Source: Acidobacteriota bacterium
Lineage (GTDB): Bacteria > Acidobacteriota > HRBIN11
Assembly (NCBI GenBank): GCA_030550225.1
Contig: JAUQPV010000028.1
Coordinates: 1-16,533, forward strand
Direction of reading: 5' to 3'
DNA length: 16,533 bases
This document shows, piece by piece, positions 6,919-13,726 of the stretch. Under the pieces are notes generated by a model, which did not search any database, was not told where the DNA came from, and saw only the letters and a program-made list of their open reading frames with translations. The position numbers and the translations under genes were made by a program. The first letter of the stretch is position 1; each line of letters opens with the position of its first letter.

Positions 6919-8142
6919 ATGCCGGAATTCTACTGTCGGGTCGGCACCCCCAAGGGCGACATCGTCGCCAAGACGATCTACGCCGACTCCCTGGCCCACG
7001 CCCGGCGGGAGCTGGAGCGCCAGGGCTACTGGATCTTCGAGGTCCGGCCCCTCCGCCGATGGCGGGACTGGTGGCGTTTTCTGTTCGCCTCGGGCGTCCC
7101 CAAGGTGCCGGTCCGGACGTTCCTGATCTTTAACCAAGAGTTGGCGACCCTCCTGCGGGCCGGCTTACCCCTTTTGCGATGCCTGGAGATCTTGGAGAGC
7201 CGTCAGCGGCATCCCCTCTTGCGGTTTATCATCGCCGGCGTCCGAGAGCGGATCCGGGCCGGGGCGTCTCTATCGGAGGCCTTCGGAGACTTTGCCGAGC
7301 ATGTTCCCCGGGTCTATGTCGCCAACCTGATGGCCGGAGAACGGAGTGGCCAGTTGGAGGCCGTCTTGCGGCGCTTTGTCCAGTACCAGAGCCTGATTTA
7401 CGAGACCCGGCGTCAAATCCTGTCGGCCCTGACGTATCCGGCGATCCTGATCTTGCTGGCCTCGGTCCTGCTGGGGGTCCTCTTTTCTTTCGTCATCCCC
7501 CGCTTTGTGAGCTTTTACGCCTCGATGGGGGCGGACCTCCCGTGGATCACCCGACTGGTCGTCGACATCGCCGGCCTGGTCCGGCGAGGGCTGCCCGTCC
7601 TCGTCGGGGCGGCCCTCGGCGGGGCCTACCTCTTGCGACTGGGCGTGCGGCACTTGCCCCTCTTCGAGCGTCACTGGCACCGGCTCCTCCTCCGGGTCGC
7701 CGGGATCGGCTCACTCCTATGGACCTACGCCATCGGCCAACTGGCCCATACCCTGGCGACGCTTCTGTCCAGCGGCCTGCCTTTGGTCCACGCCCTGGAG
7801 GTGACGGCCGCCGCCGTGTGGAATCGCTTCATCGGAAATCAAGTCCTGGCCGCCCGTAACCGAGTCCGGGAGGGTATGTCTCTCCACGAGGCTCTGGAAG
7901 CCGCTGGCCTCCGGGCGGACCTCCTCTTGGAGATGGTCCAGGTCGGCGAACAGACCGGCGCCCTTGACGAGATGCTCGAACACGCCGCTCACTTCTACGA
8001 CGAAGACTTGGCGACCCAGCTCCGGCGGCTGACGAGCCTCATCGAGCCGGCGATCCTGATTCTGATGGCCCTCGTCGTCGCCTTCGTCCTGATCTCGGTG
8101 TACTATCCCATCTTCTCTCTGGCGACGGCCGTCCGGATGTAA
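6919..8142 (+). CDS. pilC: Type II secretion / type IV pilus inner-membrane platform protein (PilC/GspF family)
   Basis: The 407-residue length is typical of PilC/GspF, the polytopic platform protein that couples the cytoplasmic ATPase to pilin assembly. The N-terminus (FYCRVGTPKGDIVAKTIYA) is the usual small domain. Two T2SSF repeats follow at about 68-192 and 270-394, with ELATLLRAGLPLLRCLEILE in the first and QLAHTLATLLSSGLPLVHAL plus MVQVGEQTGALDEML in the second. Membrane segments are visible after each repeat (ILLASVLLGVLFSFVIP and ILILMALVVAFVLISVYY) and around residue 230. The ATG at 6919 has GGAGGG upstream at good distance. The ATPase gene follows after 215 bases, so the order pilC-pilB is reversed from many pil operons. 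Sequence alone does not separate a pilus, competence or T2SS role. Confidence 0.92.
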   Translation: MPEFYCRVGTPKGDIVAKTIYADSLAHARRELERQGYWIFEVRPLRRWRDWWRFLFASGVPKVPVRTFLIFNQELATLLRAGLPLLRCLEILESRQRHPLLRFIIAGVRERIRAGASLSEAFGDFAEHVPRVYVANLMAGERSGQLEAVLRRFVQYQSLIYETRRQILSALTYPAILILLASVLLGVLFSFVIPRFVSFYASMGADLPWITRLVVDIAGLVRRGLPVLVGAALGGAYLLRLGVRHLPLFERHWHRLLLRVAGIGSLLWTYAIGQLAHTLATLLSSGLPLVHALEVTAAAVWNRFIGNQVLAARNRVREGMSLHEALEAAGLRADLLLEMVQVGEQTGALDEMLEHAAHFYDEDLATQLRRLTSLIEPAILILMALVVAFVLISVYYPIFSLATAVRM

Positions 8143-8143
8143 T

Positions 8144-8185
8144 GGGTCCTGGGTGTTGGGTGTTAGGTGTCAGGTGCTGGGTGTT
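8144..8185 (+). repeat. Heptad array GGGTGTT after pilC (left arm of inverted repeat)
   Basis: Six 7-mers in register: GGGTCCT, GGGTGTT, GGGTGTT, AGGTGTC, AGGTGCT, GGGTGTT. The array begins two bases after the pilC stop. Its left part is complementary to 8256-8279 (AACACCC...TTCACCCAAGACCCA), so the spacer transcript can fold on itself. Confidence 0.8.
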
Positions 8186-8198
8186 AGCGATCGTCTTA

Positions 8199-8217
8199 GG
8201 TCGATAGGGAATCGACC
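8199..8217 (+). terminator. Perfect 7-bp hairpin inside the pilC-pilB spacer
   Basis: GGTCGAT (8199-8205) and ATCGACC (8211-8217) pair perfectly around the loop AGGGA. It is nested between the two arms of the GGGTGTT inverted repeat (8144-8185 and 8256-8279). No T-tract follows, so it may be a folded leader or attenuator-like element rather than a simple terminator. Confidence 0.35.
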
Positions 8218-8255
8218 CAGCGGGAGCCACCTGCGGATGGTTACGTATTGAATCC

Positions 8256-8279
8256 AACACCCTCTTCACCCAAGACCCA
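8256..8279 (+). repeat. Right arm of the pilC-pilB inverted repeat
   Basis: AACACCCTCTTCACCCAAG followed by ACCCA is the near reverse complement of 8143-8164, apart from a short insertion in the middle. It is C-rich on the sense strand of pilB, as are other arrays that precede a gene. Confidence 0.65.
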
Positions 8280-8287
8280 CCACCAAA

Positions 8288-8319
8288 TGCCTTACTGCCT
8301 TATTGCCTTATTGCCCTCT
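8288..8319 (+). repeat. Octamer array TGCCTTAT upstream of pilB
   Basis: Four octamers in register: TGCCTTAC, TGCCTTAT, TGCCTTAT, TGCCCTCT. The same unit precedes pgk (11015-11043) and occurs in inverted orientation directly after the PilM-like gene (10934-10965). The array lies about 25 bases before the pilB SD. Confidence 0.8.
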
Positions 8320-8357
8320 TTGTTGTACCCTGCTCTCACCGGAAGGAGAGGCATCGT

Positions 8358-9965
8358 ATGTGGGAAGGCGTCCGCACGGAGACGGACGAGTGGACGGAGG
8401 CCCGACGACTGGCCGACCGGTACGGCCTGCCCTTCGTGGATTTGGCGTCTATGCCCGTGCAGGCCGACCTGTTCCGGGCCATCCCGGCCGAACTCATGCT
8501 GGCCTATCATTTTGTGCCCTACCGGCGGTCGGGGGATATCCTCGAGATCGCCATCTGCGACCCCAGCCTCATCATGCGGGCCGACGAACTGGAGTGGCGC
8601 CTGGGGGCGAAGGTCCGTTTCGTCTTCACGACGCCGTCGGCCATCGAGACCCTCTTGAAGCGGAGTGAGAGCTCCCAGCGGGTCCTGGAGGAGGCGACCC
8701 AGACCTTCCGGGCCCAGGTCGTCCACGAAGAGGAAGAAGAGGCCGAGGAAGTCCTGACCATCGACCGGCTGACGACCGACACGAGCCCCGTCGTCCGACT
8801 GGTCGACTCGATCATCTTCAATGCTCTCCAGCGACGGGCCAGTGACATCCACATCGAGACCCAGGACCGGGCCGTCGTCGTCAAGTACCGCATCGACGGC
8901 GTCCTGCAGTATGCGATGGAGCCCATCGACAAGCGATACCACACGGCCATCATCTCCCGGGTCAAGGTCATGGCCGAGCTGGACATCGCCGAGAAGCGGG
9001 TTCCCCAGGACGGCCGCTTCAAGCTCCGGGTCGACGGCAAGGTCGTCGACTTCCGGGTCTCCATCATGCCGACGATTTACGGTGAAGACTGCGTGATCCG
9101 CATCCTCGACAAGGAATACCTCAGCGAGAGCTTCAAGGACCTGCGGCTGGACGTCCTGGGCTTCAACCCGACGCTAATCCGGAAGATCCGCCGGTACATC
9201 CATGCGCCCTACGGGATGTTCCTCGTGACGGGTCCGACGGGAAGCGGCAAGACGACGACCCTGTATGCCTGCCTGAACGAGATCAAGAGCATCGAGCACA
9301 AGATCGTCACCATCGAGGACCCCGTCGAGTATATGATCGAGGGCGTTACGCAGGTCCCCGTCAACGAGAAGAAGGGCCTGACCTTTGCCCGGGGCCTGCG
9401 GTCCATCTTGCGGCACGACCCCGACAAGATCATGGTCGGCGAGATCCGGGACCCCGAGACGGCCCAGATTGCCATCCAGTCGGCCCTGACGGGGCATCTC
9501 GTCTTCACGACAGTCCACGCCAACAACGTCATCGACGTCATCGGCCGGTTCCTGAACATGGGTATCGAGCCGTACTACTTCGTGTCGGCCCTCCTGGCCG
9601 TGCTGGCTCAGCGGCTTGTCCGGGTCATCTGTCCGAACTGCAAGACGGAGGTCCAGTACGACCCCGAGTACTTACGGGAGTCCGGCATCTCGCCCGAGCT
9701 GGCCCAGAACGTGCGCTTCTACGAGGGCCGGGGCTGCCTCGAGTGCGCCGGCACGGGCTACCGGGGCCGGACGGCCATCGGGGAGCTCTTAGAAGTCACG
9801 GACCGGGTCCGGGACGTCCTCATCCGGAATTACGCGTCCTCCGAGCTCAAGCGGGTCGCCCGAGAGACCGGCATGGTCCCGCTTCGCCAAGCCGCCCTCG
9901 AGAAGGTCTTCCAGGGGATCACGACGCTCCCCGAGATCAACAAAGTGACCTTTGTGGAGGATTGA
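8358..9965 (+). CDS. pilB: Type IV pilus / type II secretion assembly ATPase (PilB/GspE family)
   Basis: This cytoplasmic hexameric ATPase powers pilin or pseudopilin extension through the PilC/GspF platform. The 535 residues comprise an N-terminal T2SSE_N/MshEN-like domain (about 1-105), an acidic linker with EEEEEAEE near residue 124, and the ATPase core. Key motifs are ASDIHIE, Walker A GPTGSGKTT (from 292), the Asp box VTIEDPVEY, Walker B region RHDPDKIMVGEIRDPE (352-367), the His box TGHLVFTTVHANN, and the zinc-binding tetracysteine CPNC (425/428) with CLEC (460/463). The zinc site places it with PilB/GspE assembly ATPases rather than PilT retraction ATPases. AAGGAGAG seven bases before ATG 8358 decides the start. 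The stop is four bases before the next start, so it is co-transcribed with the PilM-like gene. Confidence 0.95.
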   Translation: MWEGVRTETDEWTEARRLADRYGLPFVDLASMPVQADLFRAIPAELMLAYHFVPYRRSGDILEIAICDPSLIMRADELEWRLGAKVRFVFTTPSAIETLLKRSESSQRVLEEATQTFRAQVVHEEEEEAEEVLTIDRLTTDTSPVVRLVDSIIFNALQRRASDIHIETQDRAVVVKYRIDGVLQYAMEPIDKRYHTAIISRVKVMAELDIAEKRVPQDGRFKLRVDGKVVDFRVSIMPTIYGEDCVIRILDKEYLSESFKDLRLDVLGFNPTLIRKIRRYIHAPYGMFLVTGPTGSGKTTTLYACLNEIKSIEHKIVTIEDPVEYMIEGVTQVPVNEKKGLTFARGLRSILRHDPDKIMVGEIRDPETAQIAIQSALTGHLVFTTVHANNVIDVIGRFLNMGIEPYYFVSALLAVLAQRLVRVICPNCKTEVQYDPEYLRESGISPELAQNVRFYEGRGCLECAGTGYRGRTAIGELLEVTDRVRDVLIRNYASSELKRVARETGMVPLRQAALEKVFQGITTLPEINKVTFVED

Positions 9966-9968
9966 GGC

Positions 9969-10934
9969 TTGGGGACGCGGTCGCTTTCCGTCTGGAAGCG
10001 CCTCCGACGGCGGTCGGCCTACGTGCCTCCGATGGCCCTCCACGTGACGTATGAGAGGGTCAGCTGTCTTTGGTGGGAACGGCGCGGCTCCAAGTGGCAC
10101 GTCCGGCATCAGGCGGTCGCGTCCCTACCCGCCGGTACCTTCGAGGTCCGCCCGGCACAGTTGGAAATCCAAAACCCCGAGGCCTTGGCCGAAGCGTTGG
10201 GCCGGGTCCTGCCCGAGGCCGAGTATCCCCGCCGGGTCGGCCTCGTCGTGCCTGACGCCAGCACGATGTTTTTCGCCTTCCGCATCGAAGGCTGGCCCCG
10301 CCGATGGCAGGAACAGCAACAGTTGATCCGCTGGCAACTGCGTCGTCAGACGACCTTGGCCCTCGACACGTATCGGGTCCTGTGGCAGGTTTTAGACAAG
10401 CGGGCGCGGGTCGGTACGGTCGCCGCCCTGGCCGCCTGGGCACCCTTCTTGGACCGCCTGGAGGATTTGCTGAACCAGCAGGGCATCGTCCCGGGCCTGG
10501 TGGTCCCTGAGAATATCGCCATCGATAACTTGACCTGGTATTATGTGGGACCTCGGCCCGACTGGGGCAACCGCCGGTGGATGGTCATCCACTGGGACGG
10601 CGAGCGGCTGACGACGACCTATTTTCAGGGTCGCCGCCTCGCCTGGAAGCGGACCCACACGCTGACGCCGGAGGCGGACGAGGGCCCGGGCGGCCGCCCA
10701 GCGGCGCTGGAGCGAGAACTCCGCCGAATCGGGGCCTACATCCAGGACTTCCATCGGGACGACGCTCCGGAAACAGTCTTCCTGAGCGGGCCCCATACGG
10801 AATCCCTGGTCGATCGGCTTCGAACAGTCTTCCCCTTTGATCTGGAAGTCCTGAACGTCTGGGCCGCCGACGATACCCTCCCGGCCCTCGAACCGCCATG
10901 GGCCTGGCAACCCTTGCTGGGCGTACTCCTGTAG
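9969..10934 (+). CDS. PilM-like (actin-fold) pilus assembly protein, divergent
   Basis: The 321-residue protein has the layout of PilM/GspL-type cytoplasmic proteins linking the motor to the inner-membrane PilN/PilO parts. A short basic N-terminus is followed by a beta hairpin (MALHVTYERVSCLWW), then RRVGLVVPDASTMFFAFRIE, QQLIRWQLRRQ and GTVAALAAWAPFLDRLEDLL. Next come LNQQGIVPGLVVPENIAIDN and a C-terminal half with IHWDGERLTTTYFQG. The canonical actin-type phosphate-1 motif (DxGxxxxK) is not visible, so ATP binding is doubtful. The start is TTG 9969: GGAGG at 9956-9960 stands eight bases before it, whereas ATG 10032 has no SD. The gene begins three bases after the pilB stop. No pilN, pilO or pilQ follows; pgk does. 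Family placement rests on pattern and context only. Confidence 0.6.
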   Translation: MGTRSLSVWKRLRRRSAYVPPMALHVTYERVSCLWWERRGSKWHVRHQAVASLPAGTFEVRPAQLEIQNPEALAEALGRVLPEAEYPRRVGLVVPDASTMFFAFRIEGWPRRWQEQQQLIRWQLRRQTTLALDTYRVLWQVLDKRARVGTVAALAAWAPFLDRLEDLLNQQGIVPGLVVPENIAIDNLTWYYVGPRPDWGNRRWMVIHWDGERLTTTYFQGRRLAWKRTHTLTPEADEGPGGRPAALERELRRIGAYIQDFHRDDAPETVFLSGPHTESLVDRLRTVFPFDLEVLNVWAADDTLPALEPPWAWQPLLGVLL

Positions 10935-11043
10935 GCAATAAGGCAGTAAGGCAATAAGGCAATGCAGTCATGACTTATGACCCACCCCATTCCTTTGTCC
11001 TTCATTCCCCCTGCTGCCTTATTGCCTCATTGCCTTAGTGCCC
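10934..11043 (+). repeat. Long inverted repeat made of TGCCTTAT octamers between pilM-like gene and pgk
   Basis: The left arm is GGCAATAA, GGCAGTAA, GGCAATAA, GGCAATGC (10934-10965), beginning at the last base of the stop codon. The right arm is TGCCTTAT, TGCCTCAT, TGCCTTAG, TGCC (11015-11042). Arms of about 30 bases are near reverse complements around a roughly 50-base centre. That centre holds a perfect 10-bp palindrome AGTCATGACT (10966-10975) and a C/T-rich stretch. The structure could stop or stabilise the upstream transcript and shape the pgk leader. This accounts for the whole 125-base gap. Confidence 0.8.
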
Positions 11044-11059
11044 GACTCTGGAGGTTCGC

Positions 11060-12268
11060 ATGAGTCTGCAAGACCTTTCCCGCATCCGAACGCTCCGGGA
11101 CCTGGACGTGGCCGGACGACGGGTCTTCGTCCGGGTCGACTTCAACGTTCCCCTCCAAGACGGTCAGGTCGCCGACGATACCCGCATCCGGGCGACGCTC
11201 CCCACGCTGGCGTACTTAGCGGAACGGGGCGCCCGCATCGTCGTGGCTTCCCATCTGGGGCGGCCGAAGGGAAAGGCCGACCCCCGATACAGCTTGGCGC
11301 CGGTCGTCGACCACCTCCGCCGTCTCACGAGCCAGCCGGTGGCCTTCATCGGCGACTGCGTCGGGCCGGCCGTCGAGCGGGCAAGCCAAGCCCTCGCCCC
11401 AGGGGGCATCCTGGTCCTCGAAAACCTGCGCTTCTATCCGGGGGAAGAGAAGGACGACCCCGAGTTTGCGGCTCAACTGGCCCGGCTGGGGGAGGTCTAC
11501 GTCAACGATGCCTTCGGGGCGGCCCACCGGGCGCATGCTTCCGTTCACGCCGTCGTGGACTTCTTCCCGGCCTGCGGGATAGGCCTTCTGATGGAGCGGG
11601 AGGTCCAGGTCCTGAGCCGCCTGGTCCAGGCACCGGAGTCTCCCTTTGTCGCCGTCCTGGGCGGGGCCAAGATCTCCGATAAACTGCCCGTCGTCCGGAA
11701 CCTACTGGGACGCGTCCAGGCTCTTCTCATCGGCGGTGCGATGAGCTATACGTTCTTGAAGGCCCAGGGTCATGACATCGGGGCGTCGCTCTATGAGCCC
11801 GACCAGGTCGAGGCGGTCGCCGACCTGATGGCCCAAGCCCGCCAGCGGGGCGTCGCTCTCCATCTCCCCGTCGACCACGTCCTCGCCCGCCGGCCCGACG
11901 ACCCGACCGAGACCCGAACGGTCCGGACCGGCGAGGCTTTCGGGGACTGGTGCGGCGTGGACATCGGGCCTGAGACGGCCCGCCGGTATGCCGTCGAGAT
12001 CGCTACGGCCCGGACCGTCTTCTGGAACGGCCCGATGGGCGTCTACGAGGTTCCGGCCTTCGCCGAGGGGACCCGGAGTATCGCGCGGGCTGTTGCCGCC
12101 AATCCCCACTTCACCGTCGTCGGCGGCGGCGACAGCCTGGCCGTCCTTCAGCAGGAAGGTCTCCTGGATCGAGTCACTCATGCCTCGACCGGCGGCGGGG
12201 CCAGCCTCGAGTTTCTGGCCGGCCTCGAACTGCCGGGCTTGGTGGCCCTGCTTCGGAAGGCCTCGTAG
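11060..12268 (+). CDS. pgk: Phosphoglycerate kinase
   Basis: This cytoplasmic glycolytic/gluconeogenic enzyme transfers phosphate between 1,3-bisphosphoglycerate and ADP. The 402-residue product is full length for bacterial PGK. Motifs appear in the expected order: RVFVRVDFNVPL near the N-terminus, ASHLGRPKG, LENLRFYPGEEKDDP, VNDAFGAAHRAHAS, VLGGAKISDKL in the hinge/nucleotide half, WNGPMGVYE, VGGGDSLAVL and HASTGGGASLEFLAG at the C-terminus. GGAGG five bases before ATG 11060 fixes the start. No gap, tpi or other glycolytic gene is adjacent. An inverted repeat lies upstream and an octamer array downstream, so it is probably its own transcription unit. Confidence 0.97.
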   Translation: MSLQDLSRIRTLRDLDVAGRRVFVRVDFNVPLQDGQVADDTRIRATLPTLAYLAERGARIVVASHLGRPKGKADPRYSLAPVVDHLRRLTSQPVAFIGDCVGPAVERASQALAPGGILVLENLRFYPGEEKDDPEFAAQLARLGEVYVNDAFGAAHRAHASVHAVVDFFPACGIGLLMEREVQVLSRLVQAPESPFVAVLGGAKISDKLPVVRNLLGRVQALLIGGAMSYTFLKAQGHDIGASLYEPDQVEAVADLMAQARQRGVALHLPVDHVLARRPDDPTETRTVRTGEAFGDWCGVDIGPETARRYAVEIATARTVFWNGPMGVYEVPAFAEGTRSIARAVAANPHFTVVGGGDSLAVLQQEGLLDRVTHASTGGGASLEFLAGLELPGLVALLRKAS

Positions 12269-12277
12269 GGCCATATT

Positions 12278-12309
12278 CCCGAACTGCCGAACTCCCGAAT
12301 GGCCGGACT
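12278..12309 (+). repeat. Octamer array CCCGAACT before the M20 gene
   Basis: CCCGAACT, GCCGAACT, CCCGAATG and GCCGGACT are in register. The reverse complement of 12278-12301 matches 13516-13539, beyond the M20 gene, at 21 of 24 positions, so that gene is bracketed by inverted arrays. The array nearly fills the 56-base pgk-M20 gap. Confidence 0.75.
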
Positions 12310-12324
12310 TCTCGGGTTGCCGAT

Positions 12325-13509
12325 ATGAAATCGACCGAACTGCGGGAACGACTCGCCCGTATCCGCCAGGCGGCGGAAGCCCGCATGGACCGCTTCGTCG
12401 AACGCCTTCGTCGGTTCGTCGGGTTCGAGACGCCGACGGAGCGGACCGACCGGGTCCGTGACTTCATCCGGGTCCTTCGGGACGAAATCCAAGTGATGGG
12501 CTTGCAGACCCAAGAACTCGAGGCCCCGCCCTCGGCCCCGGTCCTCCTGAGCTGGTACCCGCCGGCCCCGGAAGTCCCGGCCGAGTTCGACGTCCTGTTC
12601 ATCGGCCATGTGGACACGGTGTGGCCCGAGGGGGAGATCCAACGGCGGCCCTTCCGGGTCGAGGGGACGCGGGTCACGGGACCTGGCGTTTACGACATGA
12701 AGGGGGGTCTTGCCCTCTTGATGTTCACCTTTGAGGTCCTGCGGGATCTCGGCGAAGTCCCGGCGCATCGTCATATCGGCTGGCTCTGGACGACGGACGA
12801 AGAGGCCGGCAGTCCCGGCGCCCGGCCCCGTATTCAGGAATGGGCTCGCCGGGCCCGCTACGTCTTGTCCTTAGAGCCGGCCGCTCCCGGCGGTGCCGTC
12901 AAGGTCGAACGGTACGGTGTCGCCGTCTTGGAGGTCACCTTCCGGGGCCGTTCGGGCCATCCAGGTCTTCGGTCCGGTGGGGTCAACGCCATCGAACAGG
13001 CCCTGGGGTGGCACGGGATGCTCCGGGCCTGGACGGTCGCTCACGAGGGCCTGTGGGTAACGCTGGCCAAAATCCGGGGCGGTCAACGTACGAATCAGAT
13101 CCCCGACACGTGCCGTATGATCTACGACGTCCGGTATGCCGACCCGAGCCACCTGGAAGCCCTGCGAACGTGGCTAACGGCCTTCCAGGCGCTCCCCCTG
13201 GACCCGGAACGACCGGAGACCCGGAGGCTCACCTGGACGTTAGAGACCCACATGCCGCCCCTGCCGGCGCAAGCGTCCCGGGCGGCCTTCGAGCGGGCTC
13301 GGTCCATCGCCGCCCTGCTGGACTGGAACCTCGAGGGCGTTCGCGTCGGGGGCGGTGGCGATAGCGCTTACGCGGCCGAGGTCGGGGCCCGGGTCCTGGA
13401 CGGTCTGGGCGTCGACGGCGACGGGGCCCACACCCCAAACGAGTGGGCTGATCTCTCGACGGTCCCGCGCCGGGTAGCCTTTCTGGCGGGCCTCTGGTGG
13501 GACCTGTGA
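12325..13509 (+). CDS. M20-family metallopeptidase, carboxypeptidase G2-like
   Basis: This is a di-zinc exopeptidase/amidase of the M20A group related to glutamate carboxypeptidase (CPG2), ArgE and DapE. The 394 residues show the metal-site pattern in order: GHVDTVWPEGE with H95 and catalytic-site D97, the bridging Asp D124 in YDMKGG, DEEAG with catalytic E159 and metal-ligand E160, E184 in SLEPA, and H369 in GDGAHTPNEW. The lid/dimerisation domain lies at about 195-305 with GRSGHPG and GGQRTNQIP. As remembered for CPG2, ligand spacing fits closely. No signal peptide is seen, so the enzyme should be cytoplasmic. ATG 12325 lacks a clear SD, and an alternative internal start at residue 26 (Met) would still keep the domain. 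The substrate (an N-acyl or gamma-glutamyl-type compound) is not determinable here. Confidence 0.87.
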   Translation: MKSTELRERLARIRQAAEARMDRFVERLRRFVGFETPTERTDRVRDFIRVLRDEIQVMGLQTQELEAPPSAPVLLSWYPPAPEVPAEFDVLFIGHVDTVWPEGEIQRRPFRVEGTRVTGPGVYDMKGGLALLMFTFEVLRDLGEVPAHRHIGWLWTTDEEAGSPGARPRIQEWARRARYVLSLEPAAPGGAVKVERYGVAVLEVTFRGRSGHPGLRSGGVNAIEQALGWHGMLRAWTVAHEGLWVTLAKIRGGQRTNQIPDTCRMIYDVRYADPSHLEALRTWLTAFQALPLDPERPETRRLTWTLETHMPPLPAQASRAAFERARSIAALLDWNLEGVRVGGGGDSAYAAEVGARVLDGLGVDGDGAHTPNEWADLSTVPRRVAFLAGLWWDL

Positions 13510-13512
13510 AAC

Positions 13513-13576
13513 GGGAATTCGGGAATTCGGCAGTTCAGGTGTTTGGCCATCCGGCAGGTGGGCAATCCGGTATCCG
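13513..13576 (+). repeat. Octamer array GGGAATTC after the M20 gene
   Basis: Eight octamers in register from GGGAATTC, GGGAATTC, GGCAGTTC through AGGTGTTT, GGCCATCC, GGCAGGTG, GGCAATCC to GGTATCCG, each tending to start with GG. The first three pair with the array at 12278-12301. The later ones pair with sequence just before efp: 13548-13562 and 13692-13706 are reverse complements with one mismatch. Confidence 0.75.
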
Positions 13577-13706
13577 ATAGGAAGGTTCTCTCCCTATCTC
13601 CTTATCTTCTCGCCTTCTTGCCTTCTCCCTCCTTCCACCCCGCATCCCGTATCCCGCATCTTGCATCCTGCATCCCGCATCCTGTATCCTTCCTACCTGC
13701 CGGATG
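13548..13706 (+). repeat. Inverted repeat enclosing the M20-efp spacer
   Basis: CATCCGGCAGGTGGG (13548-13562) and CCTACCTGCCGGATG (13692-13706) are reverse complements at 14 of 15 positions, about 130 bases apart. They enclose the octamer tail and the heptad array. With the efp SD just downstream, this could form a long stem in the leader transcript. The 217-base gap between the M20 gene and efp holds only these arrays; no ORF was recognised. Confidence 0.6.
13587..13690 (+). repeat. Heptad array, GYATCYY family, leader of efp
   Basis: Seven clean 7-mers fill 13642-13690: GCATCCC, GTATCCC, GCATCTT, GCATCCT, GCATCCC, GCATCCT, GTATCCT. The preceding C/T-rich stretch (13593-13641) can be read in the same register with weaker units such as CCTTCTC. 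The segment is nearly free of G on the sense strand apart from the first base of each unit, resembling a C-rich, G-poor Rho-loading region. The array ends 36 bases before the efp start. Confidence 0.85.
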
Positions 13707-13726
13707 CCGGATCGGGGGGAGCTACC

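Noticed and set aside
10585..11005. Minus-strand ORFs over the PilM-like gene and its spacer
   Set aside because: They include translated octamer repeats (ALLPYCL-type) and have no domain or SD.
1954..13690. Repeat arrays as possible CRISPR
   Set aside because: Units are contiguous 7-8 bp with no 28-37 bp repeat and no unique spacers, and no cas gene is present.
13661..13726. N-terminal extension of EF-P from an upstream ATG
   Set aside because: It would translate the heptad array; the family start MQISTNDF at 13727 has its own strong SD.
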